Source: Rickettsiales bacterium (GTDB taxonomy: Bacteria; Pseudomonadota; Alphaproteobacteria; Rs-D84). From it: a stretch of 38,741 bases of DNA. Shown here in pieces: positions 16,514-24,611 of the stretch. Below the pieces are notes generated by a model. The model did no database searches and was not told where the DNA came from. It worked only from the letters and a program-made list of their open reading frames with translations. The stretch lies in NCBI GenBank assembly GCA_031267375.1, contig JAIRZE010000086.1, positions 1-38,741 of the forward strand. Reading direction: 5' to 3'. The stretch's first letter is position 1, and each line of letters starts with the position of its first letter. The position numbers and the translations under genes are program-made.

Positions 16514-18795
16514 TGCCAAGATATAAAATAACATCGCCGGACGGCCGCGTCATAACTGTCAGTGGGGATCACGCGCCGACAGAATCAGATGCTGCGCAGA
16601 TCTTTGCGACGCTGCCGCCAAAGTCGGATTTCCCAGCGGACAAAATCGCGGCCGCCCAGGATGCCGTAAATGCGCTTAAAAAAGAACAGCAATCTGAAAC
16701 CCGTCCAATATCCGGGATTGCAAATTTCTTTACAAAAAATATCGGCGGCCGCCTGATAACCGCAGGTTTGCAAGGCTTGAACAAGGGCAATCCGATGACC
16801 GGATTCGGAATGATTGGCCCGGACGATGTAATCCGGCCGGAAAATATGGCAGAGCGAGCCCTGCAAACCGCAGCGGAATTTGCCACGCCGGCCGGCATAT
16901 CGGCCAAAGCAATGGGCGCGATTGCAAAGGCGCCAAAAATAGCCGGTGCGCTGGCCAAGTCAAAGGTTGGACGCTTTGCCGCGAATGTGTTGACCCCGGC
17001 GGCAATGCCATTAGAATACGCTGGCGCTGCCGCTGGCGGCGCACTGACCGGTGCGGCAGATCCAGAAGACACAATAGGTAAAATCGCAACCGGCGTTGTC
17101 GGCGGCGGACTGGGCGCGGCGGGATTAGCCGCCGTTAATCGCGGCGCGGTTGGTATTGGAAAAAATATAATTGGCAAAACCACTCTCTCAGAAGCTCTGA
17201 GAGACGCAGAAAGAAATACAAAGCCCAGATTTTACGATAAATTGCTGGGCGAAAACGCAATGACCCGCCGGGAGCTGGAAGAAGTCCCGTTTGGACAATT
17301 GTCGCAAGCAAGATTGGATGAGTTAAACGGATTGCGAAATCTTAATAGCTTGATAAAAGTAGATAATGGGCGTATTTCTGTACCGTCAGATCGGGTAAAA
17401 CATCTTTATGAATCAAGATCGGTTGACCCAAATTATTCCCCGCGCAAGTTATCTGAAATTATAAATGACGCCATATATAGCGATAATAGCATTATGTCAA
17501 GGCAGGCCGGTAAGCATTTTGACACGATAGCTTTTATAAATAAAGAATCCACGCCAAAAGATATAGCCTATGTAGGTGCGCGCGACAACAAGAACATAAT
17601 TGTTTCAGGGCAAAAAATGCGGGCCAGTAATATAAAGGCCCGCCAATATATTGACTTGGATGGGCGGCCGTCCGTCCCGTCTGAATCACTTTCGCAATCC
17701 CAACTTAAAGGGCCTATTGGTCAAGTCAATAATATTATAAATCAAACCCCGACAAATGTCAAGCCATTGCTTTCGGATATTATATCTGATCGCAAAGCTT
17801 ATTCGGCTTTGCAAAAAGGTATTCATTCTAGTGAGAATTTTTCCAATGATATTCAGTATGAAATCGCGCCCGAATTGCGCAATTCAAGCGAGCGCGTAAA
17901 AAAAGGCGTATTTGACATCCTAAATAAGCCACAATATGACAAAAACAGCAAATTAATATCAGAGCAATTTTCCAATGTCGGCGATATATATAAGGATTTC
18001 TTAAAGCAATACGGTGATGAAAGAATTGATAAAAGCAAGGTGGAATACCTGCGGTCCGGTTATTCTAATATATCAAAAATGTTCAAAAATGTGCGGGCAA
18101 ATAATCCGCATTTGAAAAAGTATCCGGAAAATTCTCTGGCATTTTTGCAAAAAGTAAGCAGTAATCTTAAAGAGGATTTGCGACGCGCCGGCAGCAACGC
18201 TACAGGCACAAATATAAAAAATTTGAAAGCTGCAAATTCACAACTTGACAAGCTGATAGATGAAAGATTTGCAGGCCACGAATATATAGATAAAGCATAT
18301 CGCCGGACGATACGCCAAATGCAGTTAATGGACGAGCTTTCCGAGCTGCCCGGAAGTGAACTTTCTGATTTTGCAAAAAAAATAAATACGCGCGAAAATC
18401 AAAGTTTAATAAGCGAACTTTTTGGACCGGAAACATCCGAAGAATTTGCGAAGTATATGCGACAGGAATCACAGAATTTTGACCGCCTTAAAAATTTGAA
18501 TGCGCGCGCCGAATCCAAGATGTCGCAGGTTGGTATCCCTAAACCATTATGGCGTGAATCTGCTGAAACAATTGGATCTGCTCTGGGGACAATAGCTGAT
18601 TTTGGATACAACGCAGCCGTGCGTAAAGCGCGCACAAAATTTGCACAGGATTTAGTATCCGGCAAAAAAACACCTGATGATATTTTTCAACTTTCAAAAT
18701 TTCTTAAACAAAAAACCGCATCTGCGCCCGCCGGCATTAAAACCCTGGCGCCGCGCCTGATGCTTTCTGATTACCTGAACCAAGAGGATAAATAA
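16513..18795 (+). CDS. Large internal virion / DNA-ejection protein
   Basis: This 760-residue protein opens with YKITSPDGRVITVSGDHAPTE followed by DAAQIFATL, a recurrent start of podovirus ejection proteins. Residues about 110-215 hold several Ala/Gly-rich hydrophobic stretches (AKAMGAIAKAPKIAGALAKS; AGAAAGGALTGA; GVVGGGLGAAGLAAV) that could line a transperiplasmic channel. The remainder is long charged helices with a basic C-terminus. No lytic transglycosylase motif was seen. It completes the ejection trio and overlaps the next start by one base (TAATGG). Confidence 0.65.
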   Translation: MPRYKITSPDGRVITVSGDHAPTESDAAQIFATLPPKSDFPADKIAAAQDAVNALKKEQQSETRPISGIANFFTKNIGGRLITAGLQGLNKGNPMTGFGMIGPDDVIRPENMAERALQTAAEFATPAGISAKAMGAIAKAPKIAGALAKSKVGRFAANVLTPAAMPLEYAGAAAGGALTGAADPEDTIGKIATGVVGGGLGAAGLAAVNRGAVGIGKNIIGKTTLSEALRDAERNTKPRFYDKLLGENAMTRRELEEVPFGQLSQARLDELNGLRNLNSLIKVDNGRISVPSDRVKHLYESRSVDPNYSPRKLSEIINDAIYSDNSIMSRQAGKHFDTIAFINKESTPKDIAYVGARDNKNIIVSGQKMRASNIKARQYIDLDGRPSVPSESLSQSQLKGPIGQVNNIINQTPTNVKPLLSDIISDRKAYSALQKGIHSSENFSNDIQYEIAPELRNSSERVKKGVFDILNKPQYDKNSKLISEQFSNVGDIYKDFLKQYGDERIDKSKVEYLRSGYSNISKMFKNVRANNPHLKKYPENSLAFLQKVSSNLKEDLRRAGSNATGTNIKNLKAANSQLDKLIDERFAGHEYIDKAYRRTIRQMQLMDELSELPGSELSDFAKKINTRENQSLISELFGPETSEEFAKYMRQESQNFDRLKNLNARAESKMSQVGIPKPLWRESAETIGSALGTIADFGYNAAVRKARTKFAQDLVSGKKTPDDIFQLSKFLKQKTASAPAGIKTLAPRLMLSDYLNQEDK

Positions 18796-19142
18796 TGGCG
18801 GAAAAAATCAACTCTAAAGAAGAAAATTTGAAATGGGCAAAAGAAACTGTTGCTGCCAGAATTGCTGAAAATCTGATCAAGGAATCAGAATCAATTAAAG
18901 AATATCTGCCTTTGATCCAAATATTGGAAGATAATAATTTTAAGGGCGGCGCCCGGATGATTCGCGAAATTATCGCGGACGAGAAAAATCACATAATCCT
19001 ACTTATGGGGTTAATTCGCGAATTTGACGGCAATATTCCAAATTCCAACCGCCGCCGACTACGTGGAACAGGCGTTAAAACAAATCAGAACCAACTTACA
19101 GGAAGAATAAATGCCAATAGACACAATACTAAGTCGGGATAA
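18795..19142 (+). CDS. Ferritin-like helical small protein, frameshifted by 7-bp duplication
   Basis: The open frame gives 115 residues. Residues about 10-78 are two amphipathic helices with acidic/His spacing (ARMIREIIADEKNHIILLMGLI) reminiscent of small ferritin-like phage proteins. From residue 83 the sequence turns basic and low-complexity (NSNRRRLRGTG), and the frame runs 32 bp into the next gene. A tandem ATTCCAA duplication (19035-19048) explains this: removing one copy restores NIPTAADYVEQALKQ...LQEE with a stop at 19108-19110, abutting the next ATG and containing its AGGAAG ribosome-binding site. The restored protein is 102 residues. The open frame is therefore probably a C-terminally altered form. 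Confidence 0.7.
   Translation: MAEKINSKEENLKWAKETVAARIAENLIKESESIKEYLPLIQILEDNNFKGGARMIREIIADEKNHIILLMGLIREFDGNIPNSNRRRLRGTGVKTNQNQLTGRINANRHNTKSG
19035..19048 (+). repeat. 7-bp tandem duplication causing frameshift
   Basis: Two adjacent ATTCCAA copies (19035-19041 and 19042-19048). Since 7 is not a multiple of 3, losing one copy shifts the frame to one that ends exactly before the next gene. Confidence 0.85.
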
Positions 19143-21192
19143 CCAGAATAATTTGGCGTTGCGAGTTTTAATAAATGATCCGGCGCAGCTAAAAGACGAA
19201 CTATTAACGCGCGACGAACACGGCAACCTGTGTATGCGCGTTGATTTGCAGGGTGGCACCGGCCCGCAAGGAGCGCAGGGCGCACAGGGGAATCAAGGCG
19301 CCCAGGGTGTAGTTGGCGCCCAAGGCCCGCAAGGGGATATTGGCGCAACCGGCGCCCAGGGGAATCAAGGCTGGCAGGGCATCGTCGGCGCCCAAGGTCC
19401 CCAGGGCGCGGACGGAATATCTGTGAATATTCAACCGGGTGTGTATTCGGCGTCAAACCCGCTGCCGGCATTTGGCACGACAGCCGAGGGACAGGCTTTT
19501 ATATACCAAGATTCCAACAATCTTTACGATTTATATATACATCCAATCGGCGGGACAGGCTGGCTGATTATTGATGATTGGGCCGGTATTCCCGGGCCAA
19601 CCGGCCCGCAAGGTAGTCAAGGCCCGCAGGGACCAACCGGCCCGCAAGGGGTCAGCGGGTCAGCGGGTCCAACTGGCGCACAGGGTCCAACTGGCGCCCA
19701 AGGCCCAACCGGCCCGCAAGGAGCGCAGGGCGCACAGGGGAATCAAGGCACTGTTGGCGCACAGGGTGTGCGCGGATTCCAAGGGTATCAAGGTCAGCAG
19801 GGCTATCAAGGCACACAGGGTTATCAGGGTTCCGTCGGCGCCCAAGGTGCAACCGGCGCCCAAGGGGTCAGTGGTCCCCAAGGCTCTACCGGCGCAACCG
19901 GTAATCAAGGCTGGCAAGGTAATGTCGGAGCCACCGGCCCGCAGGGTCCAATAGGCGGCTCTGACGGAGCTGCCACCATAGGTAGCCGTATAATTATAAA
20001 CGCTGCCCGCAGCGTGCAAGAGCAGGACCAGCAGGGGACTATCAGTCTGTCCGGCACCACGGCATTCAGCATCGCGGACCACTGGTCCGTACATCCGGAA
20101 ATCTTCACATCCCTTGTTAACGCGGGCATCTTTATTAATAACGGCGACGGAACTTTTGTTGCATCTCCAAACGCGCGGAGCATAGAAAGGTATAATACGA
20201 GTGCCAACAGCGCTATATCGCTTAGCCTTAGTGTTGGAAGTTATACCAGTCCAGCCACTGGTATACTTGTATATACTAATGCGACAGGGAGTGGAAGTAA
20301 CAACAGCCAAAACGGCATAGTTATAACCATTAATGGTACCCGCTATGATATGATACACGGGTGGAGTGGCGCGGATTATATGTCCGGTTTCGGAACCGTA
20401 TATATCAACAAGGGCGACACTTACGAAATCTTATATACAAACAACGGAACTCTGCTAATCCAGCCGGCAATATATCGTAATGACGAATATATCATCACGG
20501 ACAAGTATATATCCAATTACACCGCGCCAGCGGCGGCGCCTGTGTTTAACTATGCCGTTGGCGATATTACAATAAAAAGCATACCGCTGTCTGTATCAGA
20601 GCAGGATTCGCTTGGCGCCATAAGCCTTGACAGCACTAGCGCGTGGAACATCGCGACGCACTGGGCAAACAATATGACGCAGTACAATGCGTTAGTTGCA
20701 GAGGGTGCGTTGATAGACAATGGCAACGGTACTTTCACTGTCAATAATTTTTATGCAGGATTTACCTGCAAACAAAAGATTTTTGACACCGGATTTCAGG
20801 AAGTAAATGATATTGTTATATCTGGAACAGATAATCAGGTTTGGCCGCATAATCTGAATCTGACACAGAATCAGATTGAAGCTGGAATTACTTTCCGTAT
20901 ATATCTAAAATACAAAGGAAGTCCGGGAAGCACAAATTATCCCGCTGGCTCGGTCTTTGAATCAGACATCCGGGACGATGCCGCATTCCCGGAGTATCCA
21001 GTGATATCGGCAAACAATATTTCATTCGGCGCAAGTGCACCGACGCAAATATGTGTTTTTTATAATAGCAATGGAGCCACTGCTTGGGTTGGATATAACA
21101 ACAATAGTAATTCTTTTCTTATGAAATGGATTTTGGAAGCAAACGCGCCGATAAAGAATGGCTATCTTATTACTGGTAAATGGGGGGCGTAG
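19111..21192 (+). CDS. Collagen-like tail fibre protein
   Basis: This 693-residue protein has two collagen-like Gly-x-y tracts, residues about 49-100 and 159-283 (GPQGAQGAQGNQGAQG type, Gln/Ala-rich), separated by a globular beta module (GISVNIQPGVYSAS...DDWAGIPG). The first 48 residues form an attachment head (IDTILSRDNQNNLALRVLI). After the collagen stalk come two related modules of about 50-60 residues (about 291-345 and 480-545). They share the pattern SVxEQDxxGxISL, AxxIAxHW and INNGDGTF or IDNGNGTF, followed by a beta-rich C-terminus. It is likely a long trimeric fibre. The AGGAAG site overlaps the true end of the upstream gene. Confidence 0.8.
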   Translation: MPIDTILSRDNQNNLALRVLINDPAQLKDELLTRDEHGNLCMRVDLQGGTGPQGAQGAQGNQGAQGVVGAQGPQGDIGATGAQGNQGWQGIVGAQGPQGADGISVNIQPGVYSASNPLPAFGTTAEGQAFIYQDSNNLYDLYIHPIGGTGWLIIDDWAGIPGPTGPQGSQGPQGPTGPQGVSGSAGPTGAQGPTGAQGPTGPQGAQGAQGNQGTVGAQGVRGFQGYQGQQGYQGTQGYQGSVGAQGATGAQGVSGPQGSTGATGNQGWQGNVGATGPQGPIGGSDGAATIGSRIIINAARSVQEQDQQGTISLSGTTAFSIADHWSVHPEIFTSLVNAGIFINNGDGTFVASPNARSIERYNTSANSAISLSLSVGSYTSPATGILVYTNATGSGSNNSQNGIVITINGTRYDMIHGWSGADYMSGFGTVYINKGDTYEILYTNNGTLLIQPAIYRNDEYIITDKYISNYTAPAAAPVFNYAVGDITIKSIPLSVSEQDSLGAISLDSTSAWNIATHWANNMTQYNALVAEGALIDNGNGTFTVNNFYAGFTCKQKIFDTGFQEVNDIVISGTDNQVWPHNLNLTQNQIEAGITFRIYLKYKGSPGSTNYPAGSVFESDIRDDAAFPEYPVISANNISFGASAPTQICVFYNSNGATAWVGYNNNSNSFLMKWILEANAPIKNGYLITGKWGA
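19255..19966 (+). repeat. Collagen-encoding GC-rich repeats
   Basis: Imperfect 9- and 18-bp repeats (GGCGCCCAAGG- and GGCCCGCAAGG-type units) at 19255-19410 and 19585-19966 encode Gly-x-y triplets. Several longer units are shared between the tracts, so slippage or recombination may change stalk length. Confidence 0.75.
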
Positions 21193-21194
21193 AT

Positions 21195-21458
21195 ATGCAA
21201 GAATTAATCAAAGATATTCTGACCCTTGGGTATAACCGATATAAAGAAAATCGTAAGTTTCAGCAGAAAATGCTGACCGTTGTGGACAAACTGGACGTGG
21301 CGGAAATCGTGCTGAAACGCCTGGAATTCCTTAACTGTTATCAACACAAAGGAAACTATCAAACGCTTTGCAAATTATACGATGAGTATAAGAAGCTGGG
21401 CGGCAATAGCTATATTGATGATTTGTTTTTGAATTACAAAAAAGGACAAAAAAAATGA
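21195..21458 (+). CDS. Hypothetical helical protein
   Basis: An 87-residue protein starting at the ATG at 21195, with a G-run ribosome-binding site at 21182-21187; a further in-frame ATG upstream (21180) would overlap that site. It is predicted helical and basic (RYKENRKFQQKMLTVVDKLDVAEIVLKRLEFL). It overlaps the holin-like start by 4 bp, so it is part of the lysis/accessory operon. Function unknown. Confidence 0.65.
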   Translation: MQELIKDILTLGYNRYKENRKFQQKMLTVVDKLDVAEIVLKRLEFLNCYQHKGNYQTLCKLYDEYKKLGGNSYIDDLFLNYKKGQKK

Positions 21459-21748
21459 AGAAATGGTTTAATTCTTGGGAATGGCTAAAATGCAGTAATG
21501 GCAACTGGAATTTTGCGCGTATAGTTAGCGTTTTATTTCTTGTGCCTATACAGGCTTATACTCTGGCTCATACTATATCAATTAAGGGGCTGGAATCAAT
21601 CGGCAGCCTATATCAGTGGCTTGTCGTTTTTATACCCGGTGAACTGATAATTTTTCTGTTTGCGCTGGAAATCTGGCGCGACATAAAAAATACAGGATTG
21701 CGCTTGAAAGTCGGGGACAAGGAAATCAATATCGGCAAAGCCGAGTAA
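21455..21748 (+). CDS. Holin-like small membrane protein
   Basis: A 97-residue protein with two hydrophobic helices (about 23-44, ARIVSVLFLVPIQAYTLAHTI, and 54-71, YQWLVVFIPGELIIFLFAL) flanked by charged ends (KKWFNSWEWLK; C-terminal DKEINIGKAE). Two-helix topology, small size and location ahead of spanin-like and endolysin genes fit a class II holin, although the endolysin is 1.4 kb downstream. No sequence signature confirms it. Confidence 0.55.
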   Translation: MKKWFNSWEWLKCSNGNWNFARIVSVLFLVPIQAYTLAHTISIKGLESIGSLYQWLVVFIPGELIIFLFALEIWRDIKNTGLRLKVGDKEINIGKAE

Positions 21749-21752
21749 ACAG

Positions 21753-21825
21753 TTTGGCACAAAAGGCCCGATTCAAATGCGTTCTTGGGCCTGCCAAAGT
21801 TGACTTCCTGGATTCGGGAAGTCAA
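21753..21825 (+). terminator. Structured intergenic element with two hairpins
   Basis: Nested stems TTTGGC/GCCAAA (21753-21758 with 21793-21798) and AGGCCC/GGGCCT (21764-21769 with 21787-21792) are followed by TTGACTTCC/GGAAGTCAA (21800-21808 with 21817-21825) and a T-containing tail. It is probably a terminator or processing site inside the lysis/accessory operon. Confidence 0.55.
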
Positions 21826-21855
21826 TCAATTTAACTCAAAAAAAGGATAAATAAA

Positions 21856-22020
21856 ATGATAAAAGATAAAAATAAGTTATGCGAAAAGTGTGCGCTTATA
21901 TTTTTGAAGTCATCTTTTAATTTTTGCCCTTATTGTGGAAAAAAATTAAAAGCCACAGATTTACAAATAAATTACAGCGAGCATTATATGCCAATAGCGC
22001 AAATAAACAAAGTTGAATAA
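21856..22020 (+). CDS. Small zinc-ribbon protein
   Basis: A 54-residue product. The ATG follows AAAGGATAAATAAA, a good ribosome-binding site. Two cysteine pairs (LCEKCA at residues 9-12 and FCPYCGKK at 24-27) form a classic zinc ribbon, with a basic linker and a short polar tail. It may bind DNA, RNA or a protein partner. It lies directly before an HNH gene and may work with it, but this is inference. Confidence 0.7.
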   Translation: MIKDKNKLCEKCALIFLKSSFNFCPYCGKKLKATDLQINYSEHYMPIAQINKVE

Positions 22021-22024
22021 AAAT

Positions 22025-22276
22025 ATGCGAAAGAAAGCTGCCAAAAGGTTATTTGCCAACCTGTCAGAGCCGATACTCTGTTGCATCTGCGGCGCGGCGA
22101 TACTTAATCCAAAAGAGCTTTCAAAGGAGCACGAGCCGCCACTATCCAGAGGCGGCACGAAAAACGGCTGGGCCTGGGCGCACAAGTCCTGCAATAACCG
22201 CAAGGGCGCACTGACACAGCAAGAGTATCAGCAATGGCTGATACTTGAAAAACGGAGGCACGGCAATGAGCGTTAA
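22025..22276 (+). CDS. HNH endonuclease-like protein
   Basis: This 83-residue protein starts at the ATG at 22025; an upstream TTG is in frame but lies within the previous gene. It carries a CICG zinc knuckle, KEHEPPLSRGG (the His of the HNH core), and AHKSCNNRKG (the N/H-C-N-x-x-K-G end of HNH domains). Small HNH proteins often assist terminase or act as homing nicking enzymes. Here it is far from terminase, in a run of Cys-rich small genes. The next gene starts inside its 3' end. Confidence 0.72.
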   Translation: MRKKAAKRLFANLSEPILCCICGAAILNPKELSKEHEPPLSRGGTKNGWAWAHKSCNNRKGALTQQEYQQWLILEKRRHGNER

Positions 22277-22412
22277 ACTGACTGGTTGCGATTCTTGGCT
22301 GCGCCGTTGGCTATGCAGGCTTCGCGGCGGCAAATTGCGTTGTTGCTATAATTATAATAACCAACCGGTTGGATGCTACTGCCGTAGTGTCAAAAAAAAC
22401 AAGAAAGGGTAG
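22266..22412 (+). CDS. Cys-rich basic micro-protein
   Basis: A 48-residue frame overlapping the HNH gene by 11 bp and ending 4 bp before the glutaredoxin-like start. It has six cysteines (GCDSW, LCR, RCCYN, GCYCR) and about ten Arg/Lys. It has no homologue I recognise. Overlap on one side and tight spacing on the other support it as a real gene, but composition alone is not proof. Confidence 0.5.
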   Translation: MSVKLTGCDSWLRRWLCRLRGGKLRCCYNYNNQPVGCYCRSVKKNKKG

Positions 22413-22416
22413 CATA

Positions 22417-22701
22417 ATGCAAGAAGCACACATAATAAAAGAATCAATGCTGTTATGGACTGGTGATAATTGCAAATACTGCGATGAATTGCACCAGAAA
22501 GCAGAAGAAACTGGCACACTTTTGCCAATTAAATTAAATGCTCGCGAGCATTTGGATAGGGCAAAAGAGCTTGGGATTAAAACTATCCCAACACTTTACT
22601 ACAACGGCCAGTTGATAACTGGCGTTGATGAAATCCTGAGCGTTATACGCGCAGAAATGCAACTACAAGCCGAAATGGGGGATAAAAGGAGTAAAAAATG
22701 A
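22417..22701 (+). CDS. Glutaredoxin/thioredoxin-like protein
   Basis: This 94-residue protein starts at the ATG at 22417 (AAGGGTAGCATA ahead); the longer frame starting upstream overlaps the Cys-rich gene. LLWTGDNCKYC gives the beta-strand and redox CxxC motif (Cys19-Cys22), and IKTIPTLYYNGQLITG gives the cis-Pro (Pro58) and final strand. It is a minimal thioredoxin fold that would reduce disulfides, for example to supply a ribonucleotide reductase or to tune Cys-rich phage proteins. It is cytoplasmic, with no signal peptide. It overlaps the spanin-like gene (ATGA). Confidence 0.8.
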   Translation: MQEAHIIKESMLLWTGDNCKYCDELHQKAEETGTLLPIKLNAREHLDRAKELGIKTIPTLYYNGQLITGVDEILSVIRAEMQLQAEMGDKRSKK

Positions 22702-23168
22702 TAGAATTGATAGGCTTTACAATAATAGGTATGTTTTTTATAAGCATTTTTATCTTTATTTTTGCGGCGGAAGAAATATTGGAGCGTCGGGCTGCCAGGC
22801 ACGCCGCTAAACAAACCCCAAAAAAGCCCGACACGAAGCGTTGCGAGTTTGGTCTGTGCGTGTTATTGGCCTGTGCGCTGGGTTTGTCTGCGTGCGGCAC
22901 TACGCCGCCGTCAAAAGCTATTCTGGATAACGCGGGTGCGCAAATTGAAAATGTTAAGAAGCAGGTAGCAGCGCTGCCGACCGAGTGCAACGCGCAGCCG
23001 ATAATTGCGCAGCTGGATGCAATCGCCGGGGCGCAACAGGCGGCGGCCGCCGCGTGCGAGTCGGAAAAGGCCCCGATTCGGAAAGATATCTGGATATGGC
23101 GTCTGATAAGCGGCTTTCTAGCGACCATTATCGCAGCGTTTGTTGTATACAAAGTAATCAAAAAATAG
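22698..23168 (+). CDS. Spanin-like lipobox/transmembrane protein
   Basis: This 156-residue protein has three hydrophobic parts. Residues about 3-24 (IELIGFTIIGMFFISIFIFIF) form an N-terminal helix followed by a very basic linker. A second segment, FGLCVLLACALGLSAC, ends at Cys66 and looks like a lipoprotein signal (lipobox LSAC). WRLISGFLATIIAAFVVYKVIKK is a C-terminal helix at about 133-155. Between them lies a helical periplasmic-type region (AQIENVKKQVAALP). Lipobox plus C-terminal anchor is the plan of unimolecular spanins that fuse inner and outer membranes in the last lysis step. The extra N-terminal helix is unusual. It precedes the endolysin. Confidence 0.6.
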   Translation: MIELIGFTIIGMFFISIFIFIFAAEEILERRAARHAAKQTPKKPDTKRCEFGLCVLLACALGLSACGTTPPSKAILDNAGAQIENVKKQVAALPTECNAQPIIAQLDAIAGAQQAAAAACESEKAPIRKDIWIWRLISGFLATIIAAFVVYKVIKK

Positions 23169-23192
23169 CAAAAAAATCAATTGGAGGGGTAA

Positions 23193-23777
23193 ATGTCTTA
23201 TTCGGAAAATTTTACAAAATCATTAAAACCGCTATTGGCGGCCGAGGGTGGCTATGTATGCCGAGCATCTGACACTGGCGGCCAGACTTACGCCGGTATC
23301 ACGCGTCGTGATAATCCAGGCTGCGCGTTTTGGAGCCAAATTGACGACATCTGTACGAAGATGTCGCAAAAGTCAAGTAATGGCACGGACGAGCTGGCAC
23401 GGACGATTAATAAAGTCCTGAGTGTTAATCAGCGCGCGCAATCGGAGATTGCGGAATGCTATCACGCGCGGTACTGGTTGCCCGCGAACTGCGACAGTCT
23501 GCCGTGGCCGATATGCGCGATAGTGTTTTCAACGGCCGTGAACTGCGGCACGGTTCCCGCAAAAAAGATACTGCAACAGGCACTCGGAGTCGTGGTGGAC
23601 GGCAATGTCGGCCCCAAGACTTTGGCGGCCGTTGAATCGGCGAATCAGAATACCTTAAAAGCCAAATACTGCGATGTACTGACTGCGCATTATCAGGGGA
23701 TTGTGTCCAAGAATCCCGCGCAAAAGCCGAATCTGACCGGCTGGCTTCGCCGAGTTGCGGATCTGCGCAAACTTTGA
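23193..23777 (+). CDS. Endolysin, GH108-type muramidase
   Basis: This 194-residue protein has an excellent ribosome-binding site (GGAGGGG). The N-terminal domain carries LLAAEGGYVCRASDTGG followed by QTYAGITRRD, the GH108 signature in which Glu18 is the catalytic acid. The C-terminal part (VNCGTVPAKKILQQALG, then VVDGNVGPKTLAAV) is the peptidoglycan-binding PG_binding_3 domain. It should hydrolyse glycan strands after holin action. There is no signal peptide, so export depends on the holin. It is the last gene of the late region and is followed by a terminator. Confidence 0.88.
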   Translation: MSYSENFTKSLKPLLAAEGGYVCRASDTGGQTYAGITRRDNPGCAFWSQIDDICTKMSQKSSNGTDELARTINKVLSVNQRAQSEIAECYHARYWLPANCDSLPWPICAIVFSTAVNCGTVPAKKILQQALGVVVDGNVGPKTLAAVESANQNTLKAKYCDVLTAHYQGIVSKNPAQKPNLTGWLRRVADLRKL

Positions 23778-23823
23778 AAGTGTTTGCAAAAAGCTTTCAA
23801 AATATTGGATTATTTGAAAGAAT

Positions 23824-23850
23824 AACCCCGGTAGCGAACTACCGGGGTTT
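23824..23850 (+). terminator. Terminator after endolysin
   Basis: AACCCCGGTAG-CGAA-CTACCGGGGTT then T: an 11-bp stem with a tetraloop, closing the rightward late operon. Alternating TTTGAAAG/CTTTCAAA/TTTGAAAG octamers at 23773-23820 just upstream could form an alternative pairing. Confidence 0.85.
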
Positions 23851-23972
23851 AATATTGGGACAAGCCCTGTTAACCGCCGGGTTTCCGGCGGCAACTTTAT
23901 TGCCAGTTTCGGACACTCCACTGGCGGGGAGTTAGGAGAGTACCTGTTTAGTTCAACTTTGTCCTATCCGGT
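23851..23972. other. Convergent intergenic region with two further hairpins
   Basis: Non-coding. CCGCCGG-GTTT-CCGGCGG (23874-23891) and GCCAGT/ACTGGC (23902-23907 with 23920-23925) lie between the convergent late and leftward operons. They may terminate the leftward transcript. Confidence 0.5.
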
Positions 23973-24611
23973 TTATTGCTCCGGAATCTTGCTTATGAAA
24001 ATCTTTGTCCACAAACCGTGGCAATAAGATTTAATCAGGTCTATATACTCATATTGCATAGCCTTTGGTAAGGCCTTATTAATCAAATCAATAACACTTA
24101 TCAGTGTATCAGTTGGCATATAGGTTAACGGCGTGCCAAAATCATCATCGTCTTCGCAATTGTTCGCAGCGGCGACACAAAGCTCGCGCGCCGCCCACGA
24201 GCTCCTGCGGTATTCCGGGAACTCGGCCAAGATGCCCAACAGGTTATCCGCGTGCCAGACCGAAGTGGACGCCGAGTTATCACAGAGCCACAACAGCCAG
24301 CCAGAATCTGTGTCATCTTCATAGGTTATCTTATAGCTTCTCTTCGTGTTCTTTTTAGAATCCTTCGTATCCTGCACCGGTATAAAATTATTGTTGTTAA
24401 AGTTATTAGAATGAACAACCACCACTACTTGCTTAACAGCTTTGCCGTATTCTTTCTGATTGCTTATGCTGAAATCTGCAAACCATTTAGTCTGGCGTTG
24501 CATATTCTCTTCGTCGTGTTTATTCCCAGTATTATTGACCAGCGTGTATTTACCCGCTTCCACAATCAAGTGGAACAGCGGGAAATCAGTTGCGATTTGT
24601 TTGTGTGTCAT
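23973..24611 (-). CDS. Hypothetical protein, last gene of leftward operon
   Basis: A 212-residue protein I do not recognise. It has a strand-rich core (KQVVVVVHSNNF; SYKITYEDDTDSGWLLWLCDN), an Asn-rich loop, an Asp-rich run (CEDDDDFG) and a helical C-terminus (LISVIDLINKALPKAM). It has no membrane segment. Its start overlaps the methyltransferase stop (ATGA), so it is co-translated with it. It might be a partner of the methyltransferase or an anti-restriction factor; nothing here decides. Confidence 0.65.
   Translation of the reverse strand: MTHKQIATDFPLFHLIVEAGKYTLVNNTGNKHDEENMQRQTKWFADFSISNQKEYGKAVKQVVVVVHSNNFNNNNFIPVQDTKDSKKNTKRSYKITYEDDTDSGWLLWLCDNSASTSVWHADNLLGILAEFPEYRRSSWAARELCVAAANNCEDDDDFGTPLTYMPTDTLISVIDLINKALPKAMQYEYIDLIKSYCHGLWTKIFISKIPEQ

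Noticed and set aside
19255..19966. CRISPR-like or tandem regulatory repeat
   Set aside because: The repeats keep reading frame and encode Gly-x-y collagen triplets; no regular spacers.
22762..22968. Overlapping Rz1-type lipoprotein in another frame of the spanin-like gene
   Set aside because: The alternative frame has no lipobox or signal peptide; the lipobox is in the main frame.
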